Assembly: GCA_037976565.1 (NCBI GenBank)
Contig: CP137682.1
Span: forward strand, 5,268,827-5,332,826
Reading direction: 5' to 3'
DNA from: Mesocentrotus franciscanus
Lineage: Eukaryota; Echinodermata; Echinoidea; Camarodonta; Strongylocentrotidae
DNA length: 64,000 nt
The translations under genes were made by a program, and so were the position numbers. The notes below the pieces were generated by a model, which worked only from the letters and a program-made list of their open reading frames with translations, ran no database searches and had not been told where the DNA came from. Positions within the stretch are counted from its first letter, which is position 1. Each line of letters opens with the position of its first letter. Below are positions 33,701 to 44,127 of the stretch, one piece after another.

Positions 33701-35749
33701 TACCTCTTTTGGCTCCACACATTCAGAATTCCAATACATAGAAGAGGAATCTCTGTTAATCATATAATCGGTTGTTCTGCTAGAATTTAACTTCTATCCA
33801 TACCATAAATAAAGTGGGCAACCCACTAACCTACATGTAATAAGTTTGAATTTATCTGTTTGAACTAAATTTTGACCCTGTATGAAGATTGATTTGATGA
33901 GCTTTATATGATCAGACACAGACCTGTTGAATGGCCCTCTACAAGTCTTTAGACTTACTGGGGGTCATCATAGGTAATTCAGGTAATTCAGGTGACATTC
34001 TTCTTTTTCTTACCGGGTCACTACTCAAGTCCTGTCCTGTAAAAACTAATAGAACTTGAGTAGTATGGTTGAAGGATTCACAGATTTTCATCTGACATAA
34101 TTGCATCTAATGCCATAGTACACATACCTTGAGCGCTTCATTTGTAGACTGTTCATCCGACAGCTTCTTGTGGAGTTTCTTGGTGCTCTTATTCAATGTG
34201 ACTACCCTCTCACTGTTATGAGCATTCTCTGCTATAAGATCAGATATCTCCTTGTTCTTCTTGCAGATTTCAGCTTGCAGTGTACCCACCTCATTCTAAA
34301 ACAAACAACATGAATGATAATTATGAATTGTCATTTGTTTTCCCCAAATGAAGCCGTTTCCTCTATCAGGCTTGTGTTTGACATACATTAGTGAAAGACT
34401 CTTGCATATCCTTATTCTTCTACAAATCGACACTAAGATGGCTCAGGTATAATTTGAAGTAAAAGTTATAGTGGATGCATAACAATTTAAGTTTCTCAAA
34501 CTGACAATAAAACTATGAATTCTCTTTAAGATATTTTTTTTTCTTTTTGCCCAGTGCACACACCAAAAGCAATTTTGTTTGAATTGAGTTTTTCCACTGA
34601 GTTACAGAACTGAGACCATATTCATAAAACCTAACTCCAGGGATATCAATCGCAACCATGTACAGCTGCAGTTGTCTCAATCGTAACTACAGGTATGTAG
34701 TAACTAGGTAATTCAATTGACAACTAGCTTAGTATGGTTTTACGAATAGGGGCCAGGGTTTTTAGCCAGGGCAATATCACTGTGTCTAAAATACGCCTAC
34801 TTCTTGTGGAAGACAACCTATAACTTTTATAAAATTTAATAGACCCCTTTTTTTAACACTTAAATTTGAATTCCTGGTTAAAAGTCTGATACAGACCTTG
34901 AGTGACGCCGCATCAATATGACCATCTTCTGGTTGCTGTACTTCAAAGAATAATTTGATGAGTTTCCTTGATGTGGTATGACGTCTGCATTGAGGGCATG
35001 TGGTTGAGGTCTCAAGCCACTGCAACAAGCTACAAAAACAAGGCAGTTCAAACATCCTAGATAATGCCTGTGAACTTCAACATGTTTTATGAGTAAGGCT
35101 TAACATTAATAGAGGCCCAAATTGAGCCAAGTGACCCAATGAAAGTCTGAATGATTACTAACTTAACAAGTATAATTATCTCTTTAAAAAAAATTATCTG
35201 ATTTTTTATATTTGTTTATGTTCTGTTTTGGTCTTGTTTTGTTTTGTTTTTCTGTTTAATAATATTGGGTTTTTCGTTTGTTTTGTGGTGCTTAGGGGGT
35301 GAATGTAATTTTTTTATTTTTTTTTTTATTGGGGGTCATATTCTAGAAGTGATTTCTTTTCACAAACATAAAGTGTTTAAAACTCCCGTATTTTCACATA
35401 CAAGTTACATATTGCTCAAATACAAAGACAAATAATGTTTATGTTATCTCACTTTAATATACCTATGTTTAATCAATGAGTTACCAGTAACCTCTTGGTT
35501 TAATTTACTGTTATAGACTGAGAATTTCCCAGCCGTGCACAGGAATCAAGAAGGCATGCTACATTCATGTATATTTATTCTCACTTGCAAAAAAATTAAA
35601 AAATTACAAGGTCTCTTGGGGGCAATATCCCATTTCAAATGGTCAATGACTTACCAGTGTTCATGGAAGACATGTCCACATGGGCAGGAGACACAGGTTT
35701 GATCAGACTCAAAGTAGTCAGCACAGATTGAACAGACTGCAGGTATCAT
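27480..35749 (-). CDS. TRAIP: TRAF-interacting protein, RING E3 ubiquitin ligase
   Basis: TRAIP is the replisome-associated ligase that ubiquitinates the CMG helicase and protects genome integrity. Coding exons in transcript order: 35749-35655, 35029-34897, 34295-34128, 33437-33343, 32431-32318, 32065-31978, 31637-31459, 29192-28994, 28056-27901, 27593-27480. All phases agree, giving 446 residues (human 469). The RING is C3HC4: C6, C9, C24, H26, H29, C32, C43, C46 (CSIC, CGHVFHEHC, CPQC). A long coiled coil follows (about residues 60-290), including KQLDLMSYRMDEAQEAKRET and LREFGEGPKSARELATYCAS. Then come an acidic linker (GPDEDDDDSI), the conserved KGYDGMGGHDRF near residue 395, and a basic tail ending TLDRFLPS. 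The start ATG lies five residues before C6, as in the family. The tail resembles the human PIP box (KLDTFLWS) but lacks the leading Q. Confidence 0.95.
28195..28265. repeat. (GGT)n/(AGT)n triplet tract
   Basis: GGT repeats followed by AGTAGT/AGCAGT repeats in a TRAIP intron. Low complexity. Confidence 0.8.
28565..28929. mobile_element. TIR element with AGTCTG duplication
   Basis: The ends CAGACCTGCCAACC and GGTTGGCAGGTCTG are perfect 14-bp TIRs. AGTCTG lies directly on both sides (28559-28564 and 28930-28935), a 6-bp target duplication. The interior has TGTATT..AAA/AAAATTGTATT motifs and no transposase. It lies in the TRAIP intron after exon 29192-28994. Confidence 0.8.
29820..30000. repeat. 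(ACAG/CAGA)n tetranucleotide-rich tract
   Basis: About 180 bp of GACAGACAGACACAGACAGA-type sequence in a TRAIP intron. The open frames across it are artefacts. Confidence 0.9.
30018..30171. mobile_element. Palindromic element with CCAGG duplication (TTTCATAAAA family)
   Basis: CCAGG (30018-30022) then GCCATTTTTCATAAAAATTG; the right side is TTTTATGAAACAGACC then CCAGG (30167-30171). An inverted TTGTTATCAATAAC / GTTATTGATGACAA pair lies inside. 144 bp, non-coding. Confidence 0.75.
30592..31361. mobile_element. PIF/Harbinger-like non-autonomous element with TTA duplication
   Basis: The ends GGCCTAAAAAAAAAAATTGA.. and its inverse are identical for about 34 bases (through GATGACTTGGCGTAAC). TTA flanks both sides (30589-30591, 31362-31364). 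The 3-bp TWA target and the GG-starting TIR fit PIF/Harbinger. The near-identity of the TIRs argues for recent activity. It contains a (TTG)n run and a minus-strand coding fragment, but no transposase. Confidence 0.8.
30769..31191 (-). pseudogene. Unrecognised coding fragment inside the Harbinger-like element
   Basis: The open frame begins MGQRAPSAAGRYAIVPLGDC and contains SYGVQFTGKFGAHVLFSVLR and VDIEATIREIVQDLAADIFV. It has mixed composition unlike the repeat-derived frames around it, and sits in a CpG-rich patch (GGCGCGCGCTGGCCC). It looks like a captured host gene 5' end. I cannot name the parent family. The last third (CVSIYVCVHICVCVCV) reads across a CA repeat and is not credible. Confidence 0.4.
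31886..31911. repeat. (CT)n microsatellite
   Basis: A pure CT run of about 13 units in the TRAIP intron before exon 31637-31459. Confidence 0.9.
32432..32785. repeat. Purine-rich (GA)n region abutting a TRAIP exon acceptor
   Basis: More than 300 bp of A/G-rich sequence on the + strand, hence a pyrimidine tract on the TRAIP sense strand, running up to the acceptor CTTTCCCTCAG of exon 32431-32318. Frames across it are low-complexity artefacts. Confidence 0.85.
33100..33298. mobile_element. ~195-bp TIR repeat, copy 1 (copy 2 at 47626-47822)
   Basis: The right end GTGCAGTGGGGCTTTAA is the inverse of the left end of copy 2 (TTTAAAGCCCCACTGCAC). The interior CTATATAGAAAACAA.GCCTA, AGCGGTGCCCGTTGGTCCCC and ACCACCTGTCAGTGACCATG is nearly identical between the copies, so the family is fairly young. 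TTAA-containing ends, non-coding. Confidence 0.75.
34615..34757. mobile_element. Decayed short palindromic element next to CCAGG
   Basis: CCATATTCATAAAACCTAACT on the left is matched by AGTATGGTTTTACGAATAGG on the right, followed by CCAGG. The core ATCAATCGCAACCATGTACA resembles the element at 54589-54753. The left target copy is not preserved. Confidence 0.5.
35100..35648. other. TRAIP intron 1, no repeat family recognised
   Basis: T-rich unique-looking sequence between the two RING exons. Confidence 0.5.
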
Positions 35750-35786
35750 GATGTCCTGGATAGTAGATGGAGCCTGCTCGTCATAG
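35655..35786 (-). CDS. TRAIP: TRAIP first coding exon (start codon and first half of RING)
   Basis: The exon starts after the acceptor TATTTCCCAG at 35787. The ATG is at 35749-35747 in ATCATGATACC. It encodes MIPAVCSICADYFESDQTCV and ends in CAC TG|GTAAGT, splitting C32. No in-frame stop lies between the acceptor and the ATG, so an upstream start in an unseen exon is possible, but the position matches the human start. Confidence 0.85.
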
Positions 35787-36324
35787 CTGGGAAATATTGC
35801 CAGGCATCATGTCACAAGAATCTACGGTACATGAGCCAAAAAATGAAAAATATATATAGCCTTAAACGGTAACCCTTATACTTTATTACAGGAAGATTAG
35901 AAGAAAAAAATGATTGTGCAAACTACCTTACAAGATTAAAAAAAGCATGCAAAGCAAGTTTTAGCAGTGATAAAATATATAGAAGAGATCTAGATCGACA
36001 ATCAATCTACATTGCTAGGCTTGCAGTCAAGATTCATTCAGCATCTCTGAGATCAAGACCCAATCACACGTCCCATGGGGCAGATTACGTTTCATATTAG
36101 CTCAAATGATTTGGGTGTAATGAAATTTTAGTCAGGTTCTCTGAGAATAAATGTCACAATCACGCATACATTTCAAACTTTTGAGTGCATTAACCTACAA
36201 ATTTTACAGATATTCAATCGCATGATCTGCTGCAAACCTACTGCGCACTAATTTGAGATCTAACTTTATCAACTTTCACTGACACTCAGACAGTTAGATC
36301 TAGATCTATGCTAGCGCGGCGACA

Positions 36325-38640
36325 CCTGGGGCCCATTTCTCGAAACCAATGACAAGACACAGATGTCACTGATCTTCCTAAACCGATTCATGAAGACCTT
36401 ACTAGCTAAACATCTCATGAAATTGATACAATCAGCAAGAAGAGGAGCCAAGACATAGCCTTAGTCGCAATTCCACGGGATTGAAAAAAAGTAATTTTAG
36501 GAAAACTGCAATTATTTAAATGAATTAGGAATAAAAAAAAGAGTGAAAATAGTACTAGGGAATAAGAGATGCGAAATTCTTTAAAATTTGAATAGATTAT
36601 ACCATAGAATTACTTGTAAAATACAATTATGAGTATTTCATTTCATGACTGGTGAATCAGTTTTGTTTTTGAGATGGGTAACCCCTGATATTTTCATTTG
36701 ATAGTTTATAAAAATACACCCTTATATTATTCTTAGTAAAAATATGATGCTATGAAAGTTTTGTCCAATGTTTTACATGTAGGCTTCAAAAAAATATTAA
36801 AATGACAAAACTTTAACATTCCAAACGTTAAAACACACGTTTTAAACTATTCAGTTACACATTTGGAGATAGAATTTATCTCAAAATTAATATGGGTCTG
36901 ATTATGGCTTGCCTGCCGTGGCAGATTACCCACTCCAGCAAATAAGAGAGTCAATGCTAATGCGTATTGACCTCTAGCGCTGCACTACGTGTTAATATAG
37001 GCAGCATTTTCACACATGAATAGTCAATACACTTATAATACACAAATGCACACAATCATGCCGATGTGGCTGATCGGCAAGTTTGACAGTAGACTTACAA
37101 TTTGAATTTTTAAATTATTCTTTCTAACATCGGTAAGTTAAAAAAATTGTATTTTACTGCTATTTAGGTGTCATCAGTTGTCACTAAAGTACCGATTTTT
37201 AGTGAAATCAGTTTAGTTTTGTACAGTGGTGTTTGAAATGTTGAGAATCAATAGCACAGCTTTTAATACACAGCCAGGATAGTAATTCAGCTACCCGTTA
37301 TGTGTGAGATTACCCATCCCTTCGAGGATTTTACAATGGGGGAAATAAACGAGTACAATCAGTTTAGTAATAAGTGGGAAAAGCCTTAGTCTGGCTTACA
37401 TGTATAGATCTATATAAACAGGGCATATTTTCATAAAATGTTCAAACATAAAAAGGATAACTCCATGTTTAAAGTGAATGTGTGTAGAAAGATCCTAGCT
37501 GGAGGATTTCTTGTCCTACGACAAGAAATCCTCCAGCTTTTTGCCAGCCATAGTCTACCCAATAAATGACATGTGATGGCGTAGACAGAAATAACCGTCT
37601 GGACTCTGGTATGGCCTGGGTTATTCTTTAATAAAACTGACATTTGTCAATATTCCCCAGATGTATAGAGGCGGTCAGAGGAGCCAGGGGCCCGTTTCTC
37701 GAAACCGTCATAAGTCTAACTTCTTGACTAAATCAGCGTTAGTAAGCTACTTGTCCGCTAGGTGTTTCACGAAGCCCTCTTAGCCAAGATCAAAGACAAC
37801 ATCCTGACTAAGTAGTTATGACGCTTCCGACCCCGTCATATCTCTGTCATAACTTTTTAGTCGATGGGCAGCGCCATCACATGTCATTTTTGGGGTAGAC
37901 TATGGCTGGCAAAAAAGGACAAGAAATCCTCCAGCTATGATCTTTCTATACATTCACTTAAACAGAGAGTTATCGTTTTTTATATTTGAAAATCTTATGA
38001 AAATATGCCATGTTTATATTTAAGGCTTTTTCCACATAACTAAACTGATTATACACGTTTATTTCCACATTGTAAAATCCTCGAAGGGATTGGTAATCTG
38101 CCACGGCAGGCAAGCCATAGTCTGAAGTGTATTCTCTAGTTTTCAGACCCATATTAATTTCGAGATAAATTCTATCTTCAAATGTGTAAACTGAATAGTT
38201 TTTAAAAACATGTGTTTTAGCGTTTGGAATGTTGAAGTTTCGTCATCATTCAATATTGTGCCGACGTCTAAAACATCGGACAAAACGTTCATAACATCGT
38301 ATTTTTACTAAGAATGATATAAGGGTGTATTTTTATAAACTATCAAATGAAAATATCCGGGGGGTACCCATCTCAAAAAAAAAAGTGATTCATCGGTCAT
38401 GAAATGAAATACTCACAATTATATTTTACAAGTAATTCTATGGTATAATCTACCCAAATTTCGAAGTATATTGCATCTCTTATCCCCTGGTACCATTTTC
38501 AATCTTTTTGAGTCCTAATTCATTTAAATAATTGCAGTTTTCCTAAAATTACTTTTTTAATCCGGTGGAATTGTGACTAAGGCTATATCTTGGCTCCTCT
38601 TCTCGCCGATAGTTTCGATTTCACGAGATGTCTAGCTAGT
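36325..38640. repeat. Large imperfect palindrome (long-arm inverted repeat)
   Basis: The left arm runs outward from 37515 and the right arm outward from 37919. Both start GACAAGAAATCCTCCAGCT (left read on the minus strand) and stay alignable through AAATCCTCGAAGGGAT, CTGCCACGGCAGGCAAGCCA, AATTCATTTAAATAATTGCA and GGCTCCTCTTCT. The left arm holds about 370 extra bases (36940-37300), which match the dispersed copy at 46076-46265. The outer left end is CCTGG then GGCCCATTTCTCGAAACC. No transposase remains. Confidence 0.75.
37497..37538. repeat. Perfect 19-bp hairpin with 4-nt loop
   Basis: AGCTGGAGGATTTCTTGTC, CTAC, then its exact inverse. The same 19-mer occurs a third time at 37919-37937. This hairpin sits at the inner end of the left palindrome arm. 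Confidence 0.85.
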
Positions 38641-38975
38641 AACAGGGGCGGATCCAGCTGGCGGCAAGGGGGCCGAAAAAGGGGCCCACTTCGTGCGAAA
38701 AATTTGAAAACCGTGCCGGCCGATTTTCCGCTCAGTGGGAGGGGGTGTAGTGAGCAAATTTTTTTTTTTTGCCTCGAAATTGAAAATTGGAAAATCGTGC
38801 CAGTCGATTTTCCGCTCAGTGGGGGAGAAGGTTGTGAGCAACCTTTTTTTTTTTTGCCTCCGAAATTTGAAAATTGTGTCGGCCGATTTTCCACTCAGTG
38901 GGGTTAGTGAGCACAATTTTTTTTTTTTTGCCTTCAAAAATTGAAGAAAAAAAATTTTCACCGCCACTGATGGCA
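38640..38975. repeat. GGGGCGGATCCA repeat with three ~85-bp tandem units
   Basis: It starts CAGGGGCGGATCCAGCTGG, then three units each with CGATTTTCC.CTCAGTGGG, a GTGAGCAA motif, a T run and GCCT..AAATTGAAA. The open frames across it on both strands follow the tandem structure and are not genes. A similar terminus (TTGGATCCGCCCCTG) occurs near 3086. Confidence 0.75.
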
Positions 38976-39180
38976 GATGTAATCTCAGCGGAACAACCGA
39001 CCGTCGATATCAGAGACTGAAGCTTTCGGTCTAGCGATGACGTTGCCCATCGACTAAAAAGGTTGTCACTTATGACAGGGATATGCCGCAGGTACCTACC
39101 GACGTCCGACTACTGGGTCGAAGATCGAAGGCGTCTACGGTCTACACTAGACTAGTCTAGACTCTAGAGTAAAGTCTTTG

Positions 39181-39500
39181 GGTGGTATTCCGATAGCGCG
39201 AACTAAGTTAAGCTCGGCTTAACTAGTTCACACTTTTATGGAGTGCCTGTTGCCAACTCATTTTCCCTGTACAGATTATTTTAATCCTGCAATGAAAAGT
39301 GTCCAAAAAATTAATTTTGCAATGAAATGGGAAGAAAAAGATAATATGAGTATGAACTGAATTTCAATAAAGTCTTTGGTAGATTATCTTTGTCATGAAT
39401 ATCGAAGGAGGAAGATGAAACCTAGCATCCCATAGAAGTGTGAACTAAAATTCTTGTTTAGTCTGGACTTAGTCCCGGCTTAACTGAAGAGAATACCACC
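39181..39500. mobile_element. TIR element with CTTTG duplication, nested in 37684-39643
   Basis: GGTGGTATTC and GAATACCACC are perfect 10-bp TIRs, with CTTTG directly on both sides (39176-39180, 39501-39505). AGTTCACACTTTTATGG / AGAAGTGTGAACTAAA lie inverted inside. The TIR resembles that of the 5082-5956 element (GGCGGTATTC) and makes the same 5-bp length of duplication, but at a different target. Confidence 0.8.
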
Positions 39501-39884
39501 CTTTGTCTTTACTTCACTAGTCAGAATGTTGTCCTTGATCTTGGCAAAGACCAAGACTAGTAAGAGGGCTTCATGAAACACGTAGCAGACAATTTGCTTA
39601 CTAACGCTGATTTAATCTAGAAGTTAGACATATGGGCCCTTGGCCCTGACCCTGTCCAATGATTAACCCCCTCCCTCCAGCTCCAGACCCAGGCCATGGC
39701 CAGGCTCCGCGCTCGGCCTCGGCCGCCGCGCCGAGCCCTGGCTTACCTCTGACTCGACACAGCTCAGGCTCTGTTTAGGCCCGAATCGATACCTATGGCT
39801 ATGCCGGTTTCACTCCGCGATCCGCCGACCGGGCCCTTGTATCATTTAATAATTTATGATGATAAACTTAAAAAATGGGAGACA

Positions 39885-40060
39885 TATTTACCTAGGCTTG
39901 TTTGCTTGAATTTCGTCGATGTTACAATAATAAAGCACGACAGAATAACCTCTAGATGAAAGGCTCAATGTGTCTAAACAGGGAGTTGGAATGGATTGCA
40001 TTTATAAGTAAACTCACGTTCACGTCACCACGGCCACTCAAATTTTGGTGGCAAATGAGT
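39885..40060 (-). promoter_or_regulatory. Possible TRAIP promoter and non-coding first exon
   Basis: On the minus strand a TATA-like ACTTATAAATGC (about 39998-40009) and a CRE-like GGTGACGTGAACGTGAG lie just upstream of AACAAGCCTAG|GTAAATATG, a plausible donor near 39891. This would splice to the acceptor at 35787. The transposon complex at 36.3-39.6 kb would then sit in the 5' UTR intron. Predicted from motifs only. Confidence 0.3.
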
Positions 40061-40324
40061 GGTCGTAGAGGTCGAGAAATATTTTGCGTAAAGCTAAGCT
40101 AGCGAGGTTGTTTTACTTGAAGTTGAAGAGACAAATGGATCTAATGCATGCAGTAGTACGTCCACCAAGCAAAAATAACAGACTATATCCTAAATTTGAC
40201 AAGATTTCAATGATATTCATATAATATACTTTTACCATAAAATTTACCATGAACGTAGCCTAGCATCATCTTCCTGATTATAGCTATCTGCATCCAGTAG
40301 CAGTAGGCCTATATAATTTATGTC

Positions 40325-41530
40325 ATAACAGTGCCCCATATATTTTCCAAAAGTGCCCCTATTACTTTGTAAAAGTACCCCTTCCCTTTTCACCTCTGAT
40401 AAGTGCCCCTTTTATTTTGACACGTGCCCCTTTTCCTTTGCAATAAGTGTCCATTTTCCATTCTCCGTATAAGTGCCCGTTTTAATCTCTAGTAAGTGCC
40501 CCTTCACCTCTGAGTATTGCCCTATTCAAATCTGAGAGGTGCCCCTGTACTTTGACAATTAAGTGCCCCTTTTCCTTTGAAAGAAGTGCCCCTTCCCCTT
40601 TTAATAACTACCCCCTTTTTAACTCAGATAAGCGTGAACCTTTTATTTTCACATGTGCCCCTTTTCCTTATGGTAACAGCCCCCATTTTAAAAGAAGAGC
40701 TCCTTCCCCTTTTCATATTTAAATGCCCCTTTTCACGGCCTATGAAAAGTGTCACTTTTCATTCTCATATAAGTGCCCCCTTTTCATTTCTGGTAAATGA
40801 CCCTTTTCAGGTAGGCCTACAAGAAGTTACTCCTTTTCACTTCAGATAAGTGCCCCCTTCACCTCCGATAATTGCCTCTATTCAAATCTGAGAGACGCTC
40901 GTTTAACTTTTACAAATGCCCCTTCCCCTCCTGATAAGTGCTCTTTTCATCTCTGATGAGTGCCCCCTTTTAACTGTAAGTGCCCCTTTTATTTTGACAC
41001 GTGCCCCTTTTCCTTTCTAATAAAAGCTCTTTTTCTTTTTGATAAGAGCCACTTCAAACCCCTTTTCATAAAAGCCCCCTTTCACCTACGATAAATGCCC
41101 CTTTTCTTTCAACAAATGCACGTTTTCCTTTAGTGCCCCGTTTCAGGTGCGATAAGTGCCCCTTTTCACCACTAATAATTTCCCTTTTAACAATGATGTG
41201 TGCCCCTTTTCCTTTCTAATAAGGGACCTATCCCCTCTTCATAAATGCCCCCTTTTCACCTCTTATAAATGCCCCTATCAAAATCTGATGGGTGCCCCTT
41301 TTCCATCGATAATTAAATGCCAATTTCCCATTATCATAAGTGCCTTTTTTATCCCTGGTGAGTGCCTCGTTTCAGGTGTAATAAGTGCCCCATTTTCATC
41401 TCTGATAATTACCCTTTGTACTTAGACACGTGCTCCTTTTCTTTTCTAATAAGTGTCTTAATTATCCCTTTCGATAAGTGTCACCTTTTCCTCTCATCAT
41501 TAAACGTGCCCCTAATTTAAAGCGACTAAG
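40325..41530. repeat. 1.2-kb degenerate minisatellite (AGTGCCCCTTTT unit)
   Basis: Several dozen imperfect units of roughly 25-35 bp built on AGTGCCCCTTTTC then ATCTCTGATA, highly diverged from one another. Stray units continue near 41890-41930 (GGTGCCCTTTTTATG, TTGGTGCCCCCCCC) and end at CCGCCCCTGG. Protein frames rich in FPLL come from the repeat. Confidence 0.85.
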
Positions 41531-42320
41531 AGAAATTTCCCCCAAAGCTTGCTCGCATTTATAGATGATATAATTATGTTACTTATCAAAGGTCTTTTCA
41601 GTCTTCCGTTGTGAGAATGTGCTTATAACCCCATCAGGATTGTTTTTCCCTCTTTATAAGATGTAATTTTTTCGCACTGCGACCTCACAAATCTTTAAAA
41701 AAATTCCTCGCTCGCTCACAAATGAATATTCAGATCATCACACCCATCTGCAAAGTATGTATGATGTACAGGCTTGATGTATAAAGAGAAACAAATATTG
41801 AAATCATCCCTGATAATGTAATCACAATGTACGGTATAAAACTATATACCAATTTCCAAAAAATGTATATTTTCGCTTTGAGATTTCCCTTTGTAGGTGC
41901 CCTTTTTATGTTGGTGCCCCCCCCACTTTAGAAGTCGCTCCGCCGCCCCTGGATATCCGCTTCACACTCACATTTCTATATCTTATACTGATAAGATTTT
42001 TTTTTTTTTGTATTTTGCGGCAGTTTACCGCGCCATTCTGAACAAACCTTAACAATAATGGAACCTATTGGTATCTCAACAATTAAGCCATTGATGACGG
42101 AATAACATCCCAAACATTTGAATCAAATGTTTATATTTAGATTTGTTTGAATTAACATAAGTGTTTTGTTGTCCCTCTTCATCCAACCTTTCTTAAATGT
42201 TCCTCTGATTTTTCTGTTGGGACTTAATTTTCGGGACTGATCTTACTCTGTCAAGACTTGTTTTGTATGGTTTAGATATCGCAACGTAGGCCCTGTACGT
42301 TGTTTGTCGTGATTTTACTC
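41531..42320. other. Intergenic, between TRAIP and AHCTF1, no gene seen
   Basis: AT-rich DNA with residual minisatellite units around 41890-41955. No coding or RNA signal recognised. Confidence 0.45.
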
Positions 42321-42324
42321 TTAA

Positions 42325-43076
42325 AGGGCAATTAGTCCACTCCAAAAATAATTTGCTTTCAGTAGAAGCAGAAAAATCAGACAAACCAATCAAAAAAAGT
42401 TTGAGCAAAATCGGATAACTAATAAAAAAGTTATGAATTTTTAATGACATGAAAAACTTTGAAAATCACTAGACAAATTGGCAACTCACTCATGAGTCTG
42501 TGACGTCATGTCCTCACTACCCATTGATAATATAAATTTCCTATTTTCTCCCTAAGAATCTTATTTCTTCACACCAGCATCCAAGTTAGATTGATAGTAA
42601 TATGTTTTTGTGTGGATGCACTAATATAGAGTAATTTTTTCCAGTTAAATCATGAAAATGTGAATTTTGATAAACTATTTATATAAAAATCAATAATTAT
42701 GAATATACAATATTCAGAAAATAGTATCAATTCTTCAAATTTCATAAAAGATTTTGTGAAATGTCATGCACGCAATATGATACAAATCATATAACCTGGG
42801 CAAAGGCATGGGAAATCAAGTTTTGGGGATAAAAGGAAATTAATGGGATTAAACTATATAAAGCAATTGATAAATAGTGAGGACATGACGTCACAAACTG
42901 ATAACCAAATTGGCAATTTGTGTAGTGATTTCCATTGTTCCATAGTTTTACATACTTTTTCAAAAATTCATAACTTTCTTATTAGTTATCCGATTTTGCT
43001 CAAACTTTTTTTGATTGGTTTGTCTGATTTTTCTGCTTTTATTGAAAGTAAGTTATTTTTGGAGTGGACTTGGACT
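42325..43076. mobile_element. Long-TIR element with TTAA duplication
   Basis: TTAA at 42321-42324 and 43077-43080 flank inverted arms of about 200 bp. The left arm reads AGTCCACTCCAAAAATAA, AAATCAGACAAACCAATCAA, CAAAATCGGATAACTAATAA and GACGTCATGTCCTCAC; the right arm is its inverse. TTAA target use is shared by piggyBac and Kolobok elements, but there is no transposase to decide. Confidence 0.8.
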
Positions 43077-43469
43077 TTAAGGTTGCATATGAAATCTTTC
43101 ATAATTTCCATCAGTTTGGCATGAATTTACTCAAAAGTGCTTGACTTATTTGATCTGTCTCTAAAAACGGGCAACTACTTTTAGCTGTGCGACTCAGAAA
43201 AAAGACACACTTTTAAGCTCCCATATGCAATTGTTTAAAAATGAACATGCTATATCATGAAATAATATTACTCTTTTTTTCTTGCTATTTCTTCAATTAT
43301 AGGCTATCATGTTGGGGCAAGTATGACACAATTATGTAATGCATTAATCGAAAATTACAAAAGACTGGAATAAAGTAGCAAAACTGAAAGAAGGAGGGGT
43401 AACACTTACACCCCCTCCTCTCAGCTCCCCGAGAAAGCATTTTTTTTTACAAGCTCCCTCTGTCGTTGA

Positions 43470-43572
43470 AAGTATATATTTTGTTCGTGAAGTGCGTTCG
43501 TTCGCTGACCGCGGGAAGCAGCACTGAAGTCGATGAATTTATTACATTTGTCAAGAATTCATATATATTCAG
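43470..43572 (+). promoter_or_regulatory. Possible AHCTF1 5' non-coding exon
   Basis: A locally CpG-containing segment (GAAGTGCGTTCGTTCGCTGACCG) ends at ATATTCAG|GTATGA, a possible donor that could splice to the acceptor at 46430. No ATG-led conserved peptide lies in it. Weak, motif-based. Confidence 0.2.
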
Positions 43573-44127
43573 GTATGACTGTTATTTTTCGATGCTTTTA
43601 TCTTAAATACTCTTCACTTTGTCGGTGGAATATGAATAGAGCTGTAGAGGGTCTAGTCTAGACTACTTTTTTGTAAGGCCTCAGACCTAGTACAGTCCCA
43701 TACTATGACATTTTTGTTAGGATCTAACGTCTTTCAAGTTTCGTGTGTCTATGTTTGCGCTCGCGCTTATAGTTATAGTTATATTATAATGTGCCGATTT
43801 TTGCCATGTGAATCAAGTGAAGCAACCCGACGCGACGCCCCCTTAACAATCCAAGCACCATAACGTTCAAAACTCATACATATTAAGGGGAGCTGCATTT
43901 CCCCTTTCATTCTCCATTATTGAAATTGTTAGTTCGTGTGCAGTGGTCCAAAATAAAACAAATTAAAAGTTTTTTTTTATAAAACTAAGTTTTAAAATGC
44001 CCAAATTGGCAAAACAAGTCAGAAAGAGGAAGGATCAAGGAATTAATATGAAAGTGATAACTAATGTTAATAGTAAATAGGAATAGATTCTGGATTGACA
44101 GGAGGAAGAAAATAAAAAAGTGTTAGT

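Larger units (their letters stand above)
37684..39643. mobile_element. Composite element, GGCCCGTTTCTCGAAACC family, with nested insertions
   Basis: The left end is CCAGG then GGCCCGTTTCTCGAAACCG. The left terminal block (to about 37875) recurs inverted at 39530-39639 and 39030-39080: GATCTTGGC/GCCAAGATC, AAGAGGGCTTCATGAAACAC, GCTTACTAACGCTGATTTA, TGCCCATCGACTAAAAA. The right end is ATATGGGCC then CTTGG. The right inverted block is itself split by the element at 39181-39500, so the insertions happened in sequence. Confidence 0.65.

Noticed and set aside
38583..38967. Overlapping 70-110-codon frames on both strands
   Set aside because: All follow the three-unit GGGGCGGATCCA tandem repeat; no family similarity and no splice context.
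40577..41425. Phe/Pro-rich frames of about 90 codons
   Set aside because: Translation of the GCCCCTTTT minisatellite.
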